64,000 nt of DNA from Massilistercora timonensis. GTDB lineage: Bacteria; Bacillota; Clostridia; Lachnospirales; Lachnospiraceae. The notes under the pieces are model-generated. The model saw only the letters and a list, made by a program, of their open reading frames with translations, was not told where the DNA came from and searched no databases. The translations under genes and the position numbers were made by a program. The stretch spans positions 2,480,001-2,544,000 of the forward strand of contig NZ_LT990039.1 in the NCBI RefSeq assembly GCF_900312975.1, given 5' to 3'. The stretch's first letter is position 1. The number at the start of each line of letters is the position of its first letter. This document shows positions 54,601 through 62,609 of the stretch, in pieces.

Positions 54601-54864
54601 ATGAAGGATTTAAGCAGCACCCAGTTTTTTCAGGTAGAAAGCGGCCCGCAGATCCAGGCGAAAGATATTCTTGAGATTGTGTACAAGGCATTGAGTGAAA
54701 AAGGTTATAATCCGGTCAATCAGATCGTTGGATATATCATGTCAGGAGACCCGACTTATATTACAAGCCACAATGGGGCGAGAAGCCTGATCATGAAGGC
54801 GGAGCGGGATGAACTGGTAGAAGAGATGCTCAAGACGTATATTGAGCACAACGGCTGGAGATAA
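54601..54864 (+). CDS. ireB: IreB-family regulatory phosphoprotein (UPF0297)
   Basis: 87 residues ([14 protein letters not shown]...[49 protein letters not shown]). IreB is a small dimeric target of the PASTA kinase IreK in enterococci, where phosphorylation on N-terminal threonines affects cephalosporin resistance. The ATG 54601 follows GGGAGGACGTGAG; an upstream ATG-like start at 54583 lacks a site. It overlaps ruvX by one base and forms the conserved ireB-ruvX-DUF1292 order. Confidence 0.95.
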   Translation: MKDLSSTQFFQVESGPQIQAKDILEIVYKALSEKGYNPVNQIVGYIMSGDPTYITSHNGARSLIMKAERDELVEEMLKTYIEHNGWR

Positions 54865-55307
54865 TGTCAGGGAAGATCATGGGGCTGGATTACGGCTCCA
54901 AGACGGTGGGCGTGGCGATAAGCGACGCCCTTGGCATAACGGCTCAGGCGGTGGAGACCATCTTCCGCAAGGAGGAGAACAAATTGCGCAAGACCTGCGC
55001 CAGGATCGAGGAGCTGATCCGGGAGCAGAATGTGGAGAAGATCGTTCTCGGCCTGCCTAAGCATATGAACAATGATATGGGAGAGCGGGCGGAACATGCC
55101 CTGGCGTTTGGCGAGATGCTCCGGCGGCGCACCGGTCTTCCGGTGGTGATGTGGGATGAACGGCTCACCACGGTGGAGGCGGAGCGGACGCTCAAGGAGC
55201 GGGAGGTCCGGCGGGAGGATCGCAAGAAGTACGTGGATCAGATCGCGGCAGTGCTGATCCTGCAGGGATATCTGGATTCCCGCTGCGGCGGAGAGTCCCT
55301 CTCTTAG
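54864..55307 (+). CDS. ruvX: Holliday junction resolvase-like RuvX (YqgF)
   Basis: 147 residues with an RNase H-like fold: [18 protein letters not shown] (metal-binding Asp near residue 7-8), [26 protein letters not shown] and [17 protein letters not shown]. The family is essential or nearly so and is tied to pre-16S rRNA end trimming in E. coli, with Holliday junction resolution shown for some members. The ATG overlaps the ireB stop (TAATG). Confidence 0.95.
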   Translation: MSGKIMGLDYGSKTVGVAISDALGITAQAVETIFRKEENKLRKTCARIEELIREQNVEKIVLGLPKHMNNDMGERAEHALAFGEMLRRRTGLPVVMWDERLTTVEAERTLKEREVRREDRKKYVDQIAAVLILQGYLDSRCGGESLS

Positions 55308-55321
55308 CGAGGTGTTGACTG

Positions 55322-55582
55322 ATGGAAAAGATTACATTCATGTCCGGCGAAATGCAGGAAGAAACTGAATTTTTTGTACTTGAGCAGACAAAGGTAGGCG
55401 GGGTGTCATACATTCTGGTCACGGATTCGGAAGAAGACGAGGCGGAATGTTTTATTTTAAAAGATACCGCATCAGAAGAAGCATTGGAGAGCCTCTACGA
55501 GATGGTGGAGGACGAAGAAGAACTGAACGCGGTCTCCAAAGTATTTGAAGAGCTGTTGGAGGACGTGGAGATTGAAAGGTAA
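55322..55582 (+). CDS. DUF1292 protein (UPF0473/YrzB family)
   Basis: 86 residues, very acidic (MEKITFMSGEMQEETEFFVLEQTKVGGVSYILVTDSEEDEAECFILKD...). The family almost always follows ireB-ruvX in Firmicutes; its role is unknown. It starts 14 bp after ruvX and stops 6 bp before the Fur-family start. Confidence 0.92.
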   Translation: MEKITFMSGEMQEETEFFVLEQTKVGGVSYILVTDSEEDEAECFILKDTASEEALESLYEMVEDEEELNAVSKVFEELLEDVEIER

Positions 55583-55588
55583 GTGTCT

Positions 55589-56074
55589 ATGTCGATCAGT
55601 CAGGAAAAATTCAAGGAGATGCTCAAAGAAAAAGGTCTTAAGGTAACCAATCAACGGTTGCTTGTATTAGAAGTACTCGCAGATCATCGGGACAGACATA
55701 TGACTGCGGAAGACATCTATGAACTGGTAAAGGAAGACTATCCGGAGATCGGACTGGCTACCATTTACCGAACGGTGCAGTTGTTGCTGGAAATGCAATT
55801 GGTGGATCGTATCAATCTGGATGACGGATGTGTGCGCTATGAAATCGGGGAACTCTTCGAGGGCGAAGGGAAGCACCACCATCATCATTTGATATGCAAG
55901 ACTTGTGGAACAGTCCTGCCCTTCCGGGACGACCTCCTGGACGGGCTGGAGCGTCATATCGAGGAAAAGACGGGGTTCCATGTGTTAGACCACGAATTAA
56001 AGTTCTATGGACAATGCCGTGAATGCCTGAAGAAGGCCCAAGGAAACAGTACGGAAAAACACATGGAGGTGTAA
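55589..56074 (+). CDS. Fur-family metal-responsive repressor
   Basis: 161 residues from ATG 55589 (AAAGG upstream; GTG 55583 also possible). An N-terminal winged helix (about 8-85: KGLKVTNQRLLVLEVLADHRDRHMTAEDIYELVKEDYPEIGLATIYRTVQLL) is followed by a dimerisation domain with a histidine run (HHHHHLICKTCG) and C-x2-C pairs at CKTC and CREC for structural zinc. Fur, PerR and Zur types are not told apart with confidence. An iron- or peroxide-responsive role would link it with the feoAB operator. It is in the ireB-rnj unit. Confidence 0.92.
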   Translation: MSISQEKFKEMLKEKGLKVTNQRLLVLEVLADHRDRHMTAEDIYELVKEDYPEIGLATIYRTVQLLLEMQLVDRINLDDGCVRYEIGELFEGEGKHHHHHLICKTCGTVLPFRDDLLDGLERHIEEKTGFHVLDHELKFYGQCRECLKKAQGNSTEKHMEV

Positions 56075-56076
56075 AT

Positions 56077-57744
56077 TTGAAAAAAGAAAACAATGGAAAA
56101 CTGCGTATCATTCCGCTGGGAGGACTGGAGAAGATCGGAATGAACATTACTGCCTTTGAGTATGAAGACAGTATTGTTGTTGTGGACTGCGGTCTGGCCT
56201 TCCCGGAGGACGATATGCTGGGGATTGACCTGGTAATTCCGGACATTACGTATCTGAAGGAAAATATCCGGAAGGTGAAGGGATTTGTCATCACCCATGG
56301 ACATGAGGACCATATCGGCGCTCTGTCCTATGTGCTGCGGGAGATGAATCTTCCTATTTACGCGACCAAGCTTACCATGGGGATCATTGAGAGAAAGCTG
56401 GGAGAGCACAATCTTCTGCGCAGCACCAGAAGGAAGGTGGTCCGCCACGGACAGTCCATCAACCTGGGACAGTTCAGGATCGAGTTTATCAAGACCAACC
56501 ACAGTATCCAGGACGCGGCGGCGCTGGCCATCTATTCTCCGGCTGGGATCGTGGTCCACACCGGGGACTTCAAGGTGGATTACACCCCTGTATTCGGGGA
56601 CGCCATTGATCTGCAGCGGTTCGCGGAGATTGGAAAGAAAGGCGTGCTGGCGCTGATGAGCGACAGTACCAACGCGGAGCGCAAAGGATTTACCCAGTCG
56701 GAGCGTACGGTGGGGATCACTTTTGACCACATTTTCGCGGAACATCAGAATACCCGGATCATTATCGCTACCTTCGCGTCCAATGTGGACCGGGTGCAGC
56801 AGATCATCAACTCCGCCTGCAAATACGACCGGAAGGTTGTGGTGGAAGGCCGGAGCATGGTCAATATCATCCAGGTAGCCCAGGAACTGGGATACTTAAA
56901 CGTACCGGATAAAACGCTGGTAGAGATCGACCAGCTGAAGAATTATCCGCCGGAGAAGACAGTGCTGATCACCACCGGAAGTCAGGGCGAGTCCATGGCG
57001 GCTCTGTCCCGGATGGCGGCGGACGTACACAAGAAAGTAACTATTATGCCTGGAGACACCGTCATTTTCAGTTCCAACCCGATTCCTGGAAATGAGAAAT
57101 CCGTCTCCAAGGTGATCAACGAGTTGTCCGCCAAGGGAGCCAACGTGATCTTCCAGGACGCCCACGTATCCGGGCATGCCTGTCAGGAAGAACTGAAGCT
57201 TATCTACTCCCTGGTGAAGCCCAAATACGCCATCCCCGTGCACGGGGAATACCGGCACCTGAAGGCAAACGCCGGGATCGCCAGATCTCTGGGGATCCCC
57301 AAGGACAATATCTTCATCCTTCAGTCCGGCGACGTGCTGGAGGTAAGCAGTGAGGAGGCAAAGGTGGTGGACAAGGTCCACACCGGAGAGATCCTGGTAG
57401 ACGGCCTGGGCGTAGGCGATGTCGGAAACATCGTTCTCCGCGACCGGCAGCACCTGGCAGAAGACGGGATCCTCATCGTGGTGCTGACTCTGGAGAAGCG
57501 GAGCAATCAGCTGCTGGCAGGGCCGGACATCGTATCCCGCGGATTCGTCTATGTGCGGGAGTCTGAAGGGCTGATGGAAGAAGCCCGGCATGTGGTGACA
57601 GAAGCAGTGGAGAAATGCTTAAGCCACCAGAGGAATGCGGACTGGAGCAAGATCAAGCTGGTGATCCGCGATACCATGAACGAATTCATCTGGAAACGGA
57701 CGAAACGGCGTCCAATGATCCTTCCGATCATCATGGACGTTTAA
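56077..57744 (+). CDS. rnj: ribonuclease J
   Basis: 555 residues from TTG 56077, which has GGAGGTG just upstream; an open ATG at 56023 lies inside the Fur gene and is unlikely. The metallo-beta-lactamase site H74-G-H76-E-D78-H79 is present, with the beta-CASP domain and HxPVHGEYRHLKANAGIARSLGI. RNase J has 5'-3' exonuclease and endonuclease activity in rRNA maturation and mRNA decay. The gene ends just before a REP-like palindrome that may serve as its terminator. Confidence 0.95.
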   Translation: MKKENNGKLRIIPLGGLEKIGMNITAFEYEDSIVVVDCGLAFPEDDMLGIDLVIPDITYLKENIRKVKGFVITHGHEDHIGALSYVLREMNLPIYATKLTMGIIERKLGEHNLLRSTRRKVVRHGQSINLGQFRIEFIKTNHSIQDAAALAIYSPAGIVVHTGDFKVDYTPVFGDAIDLQRFAEIGKKGVLALMSDSTNAERKGFTQSERTVGITFDHIFAEHQNTRIIIATFASNVDRVQQIINSACKYDRKVVVEGRSMVNIIQVAQELGYLNVPDKTLVEIDQLKNYPPEKTVLITTGSQGESMAALSRMAADVHKKVTIMPGDTVIFSSNPIPGNEKSVSKVINELSAKGANVIFQDAHVSGHACQEELKLIYSLVKPKYAIPVHGEYRHLKANAGIARSLGIPKDNIFILQSGDVLEVSSEEAKVVDKVHTGEILVDGLGVGDVGNIVLRDRQHLAEDGILIVVLTLEKRSNQLLAGPDIVSRGFVYVRESEGLMEEARHVVTEAVEKCLSHQRNADWSKIKLVIRDTMNEFIWKRTKRRPMILPIIMDV

Positions 57745-57751
57745 AAAAGAT

Positions 57752-57798
57752 TCAATTTAGGACGTAGCCTTTTGCAAAAAGGCTACGTCCTAAATTGA
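57752..57798 (+). repeat. dispersed palindrome, copy 4 (GGACGTAGC type)
   Basis: A perfect 22-bp inverted repeat (TCAATTTAGGACGTAGCC plus TTTT, and its complement) with a 3-base loop. The core is almost the same as copy 1 at 17333-17389. It starts 7 bases after the rnj stop. Confidence 0.9.
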
Positions 57799-57803
57799 CG
57801 TTT

Positions 57804-57869
57804 GCCCTGTACCAGAATGCGCGCAGGGGTGTACCAAAATGACAGAAGGGGTGTACCAAAATGATCGTT
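57804..57869 (+). repeat. three tandem 22-bp units that carry the trmR start
   Basis: Units at 57804 (GCCCTGTACCAGAATG), 57826 (GGGGTGTACCAAAATG) and 57848 (GGGGTGTACCAAAATG) repeat with an exact 22-bp period. The last ATG (57861) is the start codon of the methyltransferase gene and AAGGGG is its ribosome-binding site. Same layout as at 17391-17445. Confidence 0.88.
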
Positions 57870-58505
57870 GACGAGAGATTTTCCACTTATGTGGCCTCCC
57901 TGGAGGCGCCGGAAGAACCGCTTCTGGAGCGGATCGAGGCGGAGGCGCTGGCGGCGCGGGTGCCGATCATCCGCAAGGAGACTCAGAGCTTCCTGAAAAC
58001 GCTCCTTGTGATGCATAAGCCCCGCAAGGTCCTGGAGATCGGGACGGCGGTGGGGTTTTCTGCGCTTCTGATGAGCGCCTATCTGCCGGAGGGCGGGCAC
58101 ATCACTACCATTGAGAACTATGAGAAGCGGATCCCCATTGCCAGGGAGAATTTCCGGCAGGCGGGGAAGGAAGGGGAGATCTCTCTTATCCAGGGGGACG
58201 CCCTTGCGGTGATGAAGGAGCTTACGGAAGCTTATGATTTTATCTTCATGGACGCGGCCAAGGGCCAGTATATCTATTATCTGCCGGAGGCGGTACGCCT
58301 TCTGGCCCCGGGCGGAGTGCTGGTCTCGGACAACGTGCTCCAGGGCGGGGACGTTCTGGAATCCCGGTTCGCGGTGGAGCGCAGGGATCGGACCATCCAC
58401 AGCCGGATGCGGGAGTATCTTTATGAACTGAAGCATCACGATCAGCTGCAGACATCCATCCTGCCTCTGGGAGACGGGGTGGCGTTAAGCGTAAGAAAGA
58501 AATAG
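57861..58505 (+). CDS. trmR: tRNA 5-hydroxyuridine methyltransferase (O-methyltransferase family 3)
   Basis: 214-residue class-I SAM enzyme: VLEIGTAVGFSALLMSAYL (SAM site), YDFIFMDAAKGQYIYYLPEAVRLLAPGGVLVSDNVLQGG (metal/substrate region). The pair with a downstream peptidase-U32-family gene matches Bacillus trmR-trhP, which make 5-methoxyuridine at tRNA wobble position 34. The start codon and its ribosome-binding site lie in the last unit of a tandem repeat, so translation depends on the repeat. Confidence 0.9.
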   Translation: MIVDERFSTYVASLEAPEEPLLERIEAEALAARVPIIRKETQSFLKTLLVMHKPRKVLEIGTAVGFSALLMSAYLPEGGHITTIENYEKRIPIARENFRQAGKEGEISLIQGDALAVMKELTEAYDFIFMDAAKGQYIYYLPEAVRLLAPGGVLVSDNVLQGGDVLESRFAVERRDRTIHSRMREYLYELKHHDQLQTSILPLGDGVALSVRKK

Positions 58506-58536
58506 CAAGTGACGGATAAGAAGGAGAGAAACAAAG

Positions 58537-59763
58537 ATGAGAGAGAGATGCCCGGAGCTTTTGATCCCGGCCAGCAGCCTGGAGGTTCTGAAGACGGCAG
58601 TTATATTCGGCGCGGATGCAGTTTATATCGGCGGCGAGGTGTTCGGCCTGCGGGCAAAAGCGAAGAATTTTTCCATGGAAGAGATGAAGGAGGGGATCTC
58701 CTTTGCCCATGAACACGGGGCCCGGGTCCATGTGACGGTGAATATCCTGGCTCACAACCGGGATCTTCCGGGGGTGGAAGAATATCTGAAAGAACTGAAG
58801 GAACTAAAACCGGATGCGCTGATCATCGCGGATCCGGCCATTTTTGAACTGGCAAAGGAGATCTGTCCTGAGATCGAGCGGCATATCAGCACCCAGGCCA
58901 ACAACACCAATTACGGGACTTACCGGTTCTGGTGGAAACAGGGAGCCCGGCGGGTGGTGTCCGCCCGGGAGCTGTCCCTTGCGGAGATCCGGGAGATCCG
59001 TGAGAAGATCCCGGAGGAGATGGAGATCGAGAGCTTCATCCACGGGGCTATGTGCATTTCTTATTCCGGGCGTTGCCTTCTGAGCAATTATTTTACCGGT
59101 CGGGACGCCAACCAGGGGGCCTGCACTCATCCCTGCCGCTGGAAATATGCGGTGGTGGAGGAGACCCGGCCCGGGGAGTACATGCCGGTCTACGAGAATG
59201 AGCGGGGAACCTTCCTCTTTAACTCCAAGGATCTGTGCATGATCGAGCATATTCCGGAGATGATCGAAGCCGGGATCGACAGCTTCAAGATCGAGGGACG
59301 GATGAAGACGGCCCTCTATGTGGCTACCGTGGCCCGGACCTACCGGAAGGCTATCGACGATTATCTGGAAAGCCCTGAGAAATATCAGGCCAATATGGAA
59401 TGGTACCGGCAGCAGATCGGAAGCTGCACCCACCGGGAGTTCACCACTGGATTTTATTTTGGAAAGCCGGGAGAGGAAAGCCAGATCTACGATGCCAGCA
59501 CTTATGTAAAGGAGTACACCTATCTGGGAATGATCCAAGAAGAGCGGGACGGCCTCTATCAGATCCAGCAGAAAAATAAATTCTCAGTGGGGGAAACTAT
59601 TGAGATCATGAAGCCGGACGGGAGAAATGTGACCACTACGGTGAAGCGGATCGTGAATGAAGCAGGGGAAGATCAGGAAAGCGCTCCCCATGCCCGGCAG
59701 ATCCTATACGTGGGGCTTGATAAAGAGGCCAGGCCCTACGATCTTCTGAGAAGAGCAGAGTAG
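58537..59763 (+). CDS. trhP: peptidase U32-family tRNA hydroxylation protein
   Basis: 408 residues. PELLIPASSLEVLKTAVIFGADAVYIGG starts the TIM-like barrel, and FIHGAMCISYSGRCLLSNYFTGRDANQGACTHPCRWKY (about 166-205) holds the U32 cysteines that bind an Fe-S cluster in TrhP. The C-terminal domain is beta-rich. Although named a peptidase family, such proteins make 5-hydroxyuridine on tRNA with prephenate as donor in known cases. It lies 31 bp after trmR, its pathway partner. Confidence 0.92.
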   Translation: MRERCPELLIPASSLEVLKTAVIFGADAVYIGGEVFGLRAKAKNFSMEEMKEGISFAHEHGARVHVTVNILAHNRDLPGVEEYLKELKELKPDALIIADPAIFELAKEICPEIERHISTQANNTNYGTYRFWWKQGARRVVSARELSLAEIREIREKIPEEMEIESFIHGAMCISYSGRCLLSNYFTGRDANQGACTHPCRWKYAVVEETRPGEYMPVYENERGTFLFNSKDLCMIEHIPEMIEAGIDSFKIEGRMKTALYVATVARTYRKAIDDYLESPEKYQANMEWYRQQIGSCTHREFTTGFYFGKPGEESQIYDASTYVKEYTYLGMIQEERDGLYQIQQKNKFSVGETIEIMKPDGRNVTTTVKRIVNEAGEDQESAPHARQILYVGLDKEARPYDLLRRAE

Positions 59764-59858
59764 GGAAGAGGCGCGGGACAAGGCGATTTTTGTATGGAAA
59801 AGCACAGAGGAGTCGGATTTTACATAGAATGTAGTAACGACGCCTAGAGGTGCTTTCC

Positions 59859-60473
59859 TTGAAATCATTTCCCCAACCCCTCACTGCCGCAGAAGAGCGA
59901 TATTATTTGCAACGATATACGGAGGGTGATCTGGAAGCAAAGCACATCCTGATCGAGCGGAATCTGCGCCTCGTCGCCCATATCGTGAAGAAGTATCAGT
60001 CCTGCGAGGAAGAGATGGAGGATCTTTTGTCCATCGGCACCATCGGCCTGATCAAAGGGGTCGTCACCTTCAATCCTGATAAATGCGTACGTCTGGGGAC
60101 TTACGCGGCCCGCTGTATTGAAAATGAGATCCTCATGCATCTGCGGGCCAAGAAGAAATCTTCCCGGGAGGTTTCCCTCTATGAACCCATCGGAACGGAC
60201 CGGGAGGGGAATGAGATCCAGCTCTTCGACATTATCGAGACAGAGGACGACGCCCACCGGAAGGTGGCGCTCAAAGACGATGTGAAAACGCTCTATACCA
60301 GGGTGGAGTCAGAACTCTCCCCCCGGGAGCGGCTGGTGCTGAAGATGCGTTACGGGCTCTATCATGAAGAAGAATATACCCAGCGGGAGATTGCCGGGAT
60401 CCTGGGCATCTCTCGTTCTTACGTTTCCAGGATCGAGAAAAGCGCCATTGAAAAACTGAGGGAATTTTTCTAA
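59859..60473 (+). CDS. sigK: RNA polymerase sporulation sigma factor SigK type
   Basis: About 204 residues. FPQPLTAAEERYYLQRY, NLRLVAHIVKKYQ, SIGTIGLIKGVVTF, TYAARCIENEILMHLR (region 2) and TQREIAGILGISRSYVSRIEKSAIEKL (region 4) match SigK closely. GAGGTG at 59847-59852 favours TTG 59859 as start; GTG 59850 is possible. An in-frame stop at 59835 leaves no room for the 20-residue pro-sequence found in Bacillus, and the gene is not split by a skin element. A CATAGAAT (59823-59830) could be a SigE-type -10. It drives late mother-cell sporulation genes. Confidence 0.92.
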   Translation: MKSFPQPLTAAEERYYLQRYTEGDLEAKHILIERNLRLVAHIVKKYQSCEEEMEDLLSIGTIGLIKGVVTFNPDKCVRLGTYAARCIENEILMHLRAKKKSSREVSLYEPIGTDREGNEIQLFDIIETEDDAHRKVALKDDVKTLYTRVESELSPRERLVLKMRYGLYHEEEYTQREIAGILGISRSYVSRIEKSAIEKLREFF

Positions 60474-60507
60474 GGATAAAAAAGACAGCAAAGGAGAAAG
60501 GACTTTT

Positions 60508-62460
60508 ATGAAACCGGAGTTGAGATTCGAGACAAAAACTATGCGGACAGGGGAATTTGGCGAACCTGCCAGCGTCCCGGACCTGGGGGGAAAAGGAGTG
60601 CTCCAGAACCATCTGGAATTTTCCCTGGAGGAAGACGATGAGATCTATGAGGGATTCGGCAGAAGGGCCAATTCTTATCCTTATCCTCAGATCCAGACTT
60701 ACAGGCGGGAAATAAGAGAGCGGGAGATGAAGACGGCAGTACTGGAAAATGACTTCCTGAGAGCCGTTTTTCTTCCGGAGCTGGGCGGCCGCCTGTGGGA
60801 ACTTACAGATAAGGAGACCGGGCGGAATCTTCTGTATACCAATGATGTGATCCGTTTCAGCAACCTGGCCATATGCAATGCCTGGTTCAGCGGAGGCGTG
60901 GAGTGGAATGTGAGCCTGATCGGCCACACGCCGTTTACCACCCGGTCGCTTTATACGGCAAGGCTTACCATGGGAGAGGGGATCCCGGTGCTTCGGATGT
61001 ATGAATATGAGCGGGTCCGGGGGATCGAGTATCAGATGGATTTCTGGCTTGAGGAAACAGGAAAGACGCTGAACTGCCGGATGCGGATCGTCAACTCGGG
61101 GGATGAGGTGATCCCCATGTACTGGTGGAGCAATATGGCAGTGCCGGAGTATCCGGGAGGACGGCTCATCGTCCCTGCCCGGGAGGCCTACAGCAGCAAT
61201 TACCAGCGGGTATACAAGACCCGGATTCCGGAAGTGGAAGGGGTGGATGTGACCCGGTACGGGAACATCCCCTCCCAGGTGGATTATTTCTTCAATATTC
61301 CGGAGGAGAGCCCCAGGTATATCGCTAATATCGGGGAAGACGGATACGGACTGCTCCAGTATTCCACCAGACGGCTGCGGGGAAGAAAGCTGTTCTCCTG
61401 GGGGAAGAAACGGGGAGGTCACCGGTGGCAGGAATTCCTGACGGAAGAGGCCGGCCCTTATGTGGAGATCCAGGCGGGGCTTGGGAAGACCCAGTACGGG
61501 TGCATCCCCATGCCGCCCCACAGCGCCTGGGAATGGCTGGAGCGATACGGCAAAGTCCAGATCAATTCAGAAGAACAGGCTCTTTCCTTCGAGGAACTAA
61601 GGGATCGGTTTACAGAGCAGATGGCAGAGAGGATCCGGGAAGAAGGTCTGGAGGAGACCCTGGCAGCTACAAAAAGGATGGCAAAGACCAGGGGAGAGCT
61701 GGTCTATGAGGGTTGCGGATACGGCGCGGTGGCAGAGGCAGAGCGGGAAGCCCGGGGAGGAAGGCCTTTGTCGGAACATCTGGAATATCACCTGACCAGC
61801 CCTCACCAGGAATCCTGGGTTCGGTTTCTTAAGACCGGGCAGATGGACGCACCCTCCCCGGACGGGAAGTCGGGAGGATTCATGTACGGGGAAGTCTTCC
61901 GGGACAGGCTTACGGAAGCGGTAGAAGGCGCCGGAAAGGAGAACTGGTACCTCCACTATCAATTGGGGCTTCTTCTTCTGGAGGCCGGAGAGAACCAGAA
62001 GGCTGAGCAGGAATTCCTGACCTCCTGGAACCTGGAAGAGACGGCCTGGGCCTGCCATGCGCTGGCGTCCCTCTGTCTTCTGGAGGATCGGAACAGCGAG
62101 GCGGCGGACTGGATGATCCGGGGGATCCGGATGCGCCCGGAGGATCTGTCCTATGTGAAGGAGGGGATGCGGATCCTGCTGGCGGTGAAAGGCTATGCCG
62201 GGATCCTGGAACTGTATCCCGCCCTTCCGGAGGAGATCCGGCAGGAGAGCCGGGTGACCTTCGATTACTATGCGGCCCTGGGAGGGGCCGGCAGATGGCA
62301 GGAAGTCTATGATTTCCTGAGAACCCACCGGGAATTCCTTCTGGAGGACCTGCGGGAGTGCGAGGACAATCTGGCCCAGCTTTGGGAGATGGCCTGCCAG
62401 GAATTAAAAGACCAAAAGACAGAGCCCGTGCCGGAGCACTGGGATTTCTCATCTCTGTAA
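60508..62460 (+). CDS. DUF5107-domain protein with TPR tail
   Basis: 650 residues. Residues about 40-345 resemble the DUF5107/galactose-mutarotase-like beta-sandwich (LENDFLRAVFLPELGGRLWELTDKETGRNLLY; NAWFSGGVEWNVSLIGHTPFTTRSLYT; YWWSNMAVPEYPGGRLIVPA). The C-terminal half is helical with TPR-like pairs (WYLHYQLGLLLLEAGENQKAEQEFLTSW). No signal peptide is seen, so it is probably cytosolic. The family is linked to carbohydrate metabolism in gut Firmicutes, with no known reaction. It starts 34 bp after sigK. Confidence 0.85.
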   Translation: MKPELRFETKTMRTGEFGEPASVPDLGGKGVLQNHLEFSLEEDDEIYEGFGRRANSYPYPQIQTYRREIREREMKTAVLENDFLRAVFLPELGGRLWELTDKETGRNLLYTNDVIRFSNLAICNAWFSGGVEWNVSLIGHTPFTTRSLYTARLTMGEGIPVLRMYEYERVRGIEYQMDFWLEETGKTLNCRMRIVNSGDEVIPMYWWSNMAVPEYPGGRLIVPAREAYSSNYQRVYKTRIPEVEGVDVTRYGNIPSQVDYFFNIPEESPRYIANIGEDGYGLLQYSTRRLRGRKLFSWGKKRGGHRWQEFLTEEAGPYVEIQAGLGKTQYGCIPMPPHSAWEWLERYGKVQINSEEQALSFEELRDRFTEQMAERIREEGLEETLAATKRMAKTRGELVYEGCGYGAVAEAEREARGGRPLSEHLEYHLTSPHQESWVRFLKTGQMDAPSPDGKSGGFMYGEVFRDRLTEAVEGAGKENWYLHYQLGLLLLEAGENQKAEQEFLTSWNLEETAWACHALASLCLLEDRNSEAADWMIRGIRMRPEDLSYVKEGMRILLAVKGYAGILELYPALPEEIRQESRVTFDYYAALGGAGRWQEVYDFLRTHREFLLEDLRECEDNLAQLWEMACQELKDQKTEPVPEHWDFSSL

Positions 62461-62467
62461 AATCAAG

Positions 62468-62497
62468 TTGACAAAGGGAGAAGATCTGAGCTAAGAT
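62468..62497 (+). promoter_or_regulatory. sigma-A-type promoter of the comM-like gene
   Basis: TTGACA (62468-62473), 18-bp spacer, TAAGAT (62492-62497). The leader holds two small hairpins (62511-62531 and 62540-62552). Confidence 0.65.
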
Positions 62498-62609
62498 GAG
62501 GTTACATCTGGATCGGGGCTTCTCCCTGATCTTATATCTGGCCGGTTCGGCCGTTATTTTCACAAGAAAGAAATCTACAGACAAAAAAGGTAAAGAAAGG
62601 AGTGGAGAA

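Noticed and set aside
56023-56076. Upstream ATG as rnj start
   Set aside because: It lies inside the Fur-family gene without a ribosome-binding site, while TTG 56077 has GGAGGTG and gives the usual RNase J N-terminus.
62511-62552. Two small hairpins in the comM-like leader as a riboswitch
   Set aside because: Stems are only 5-8 bp, with no known aptamer motif; at most a weak attenuator.
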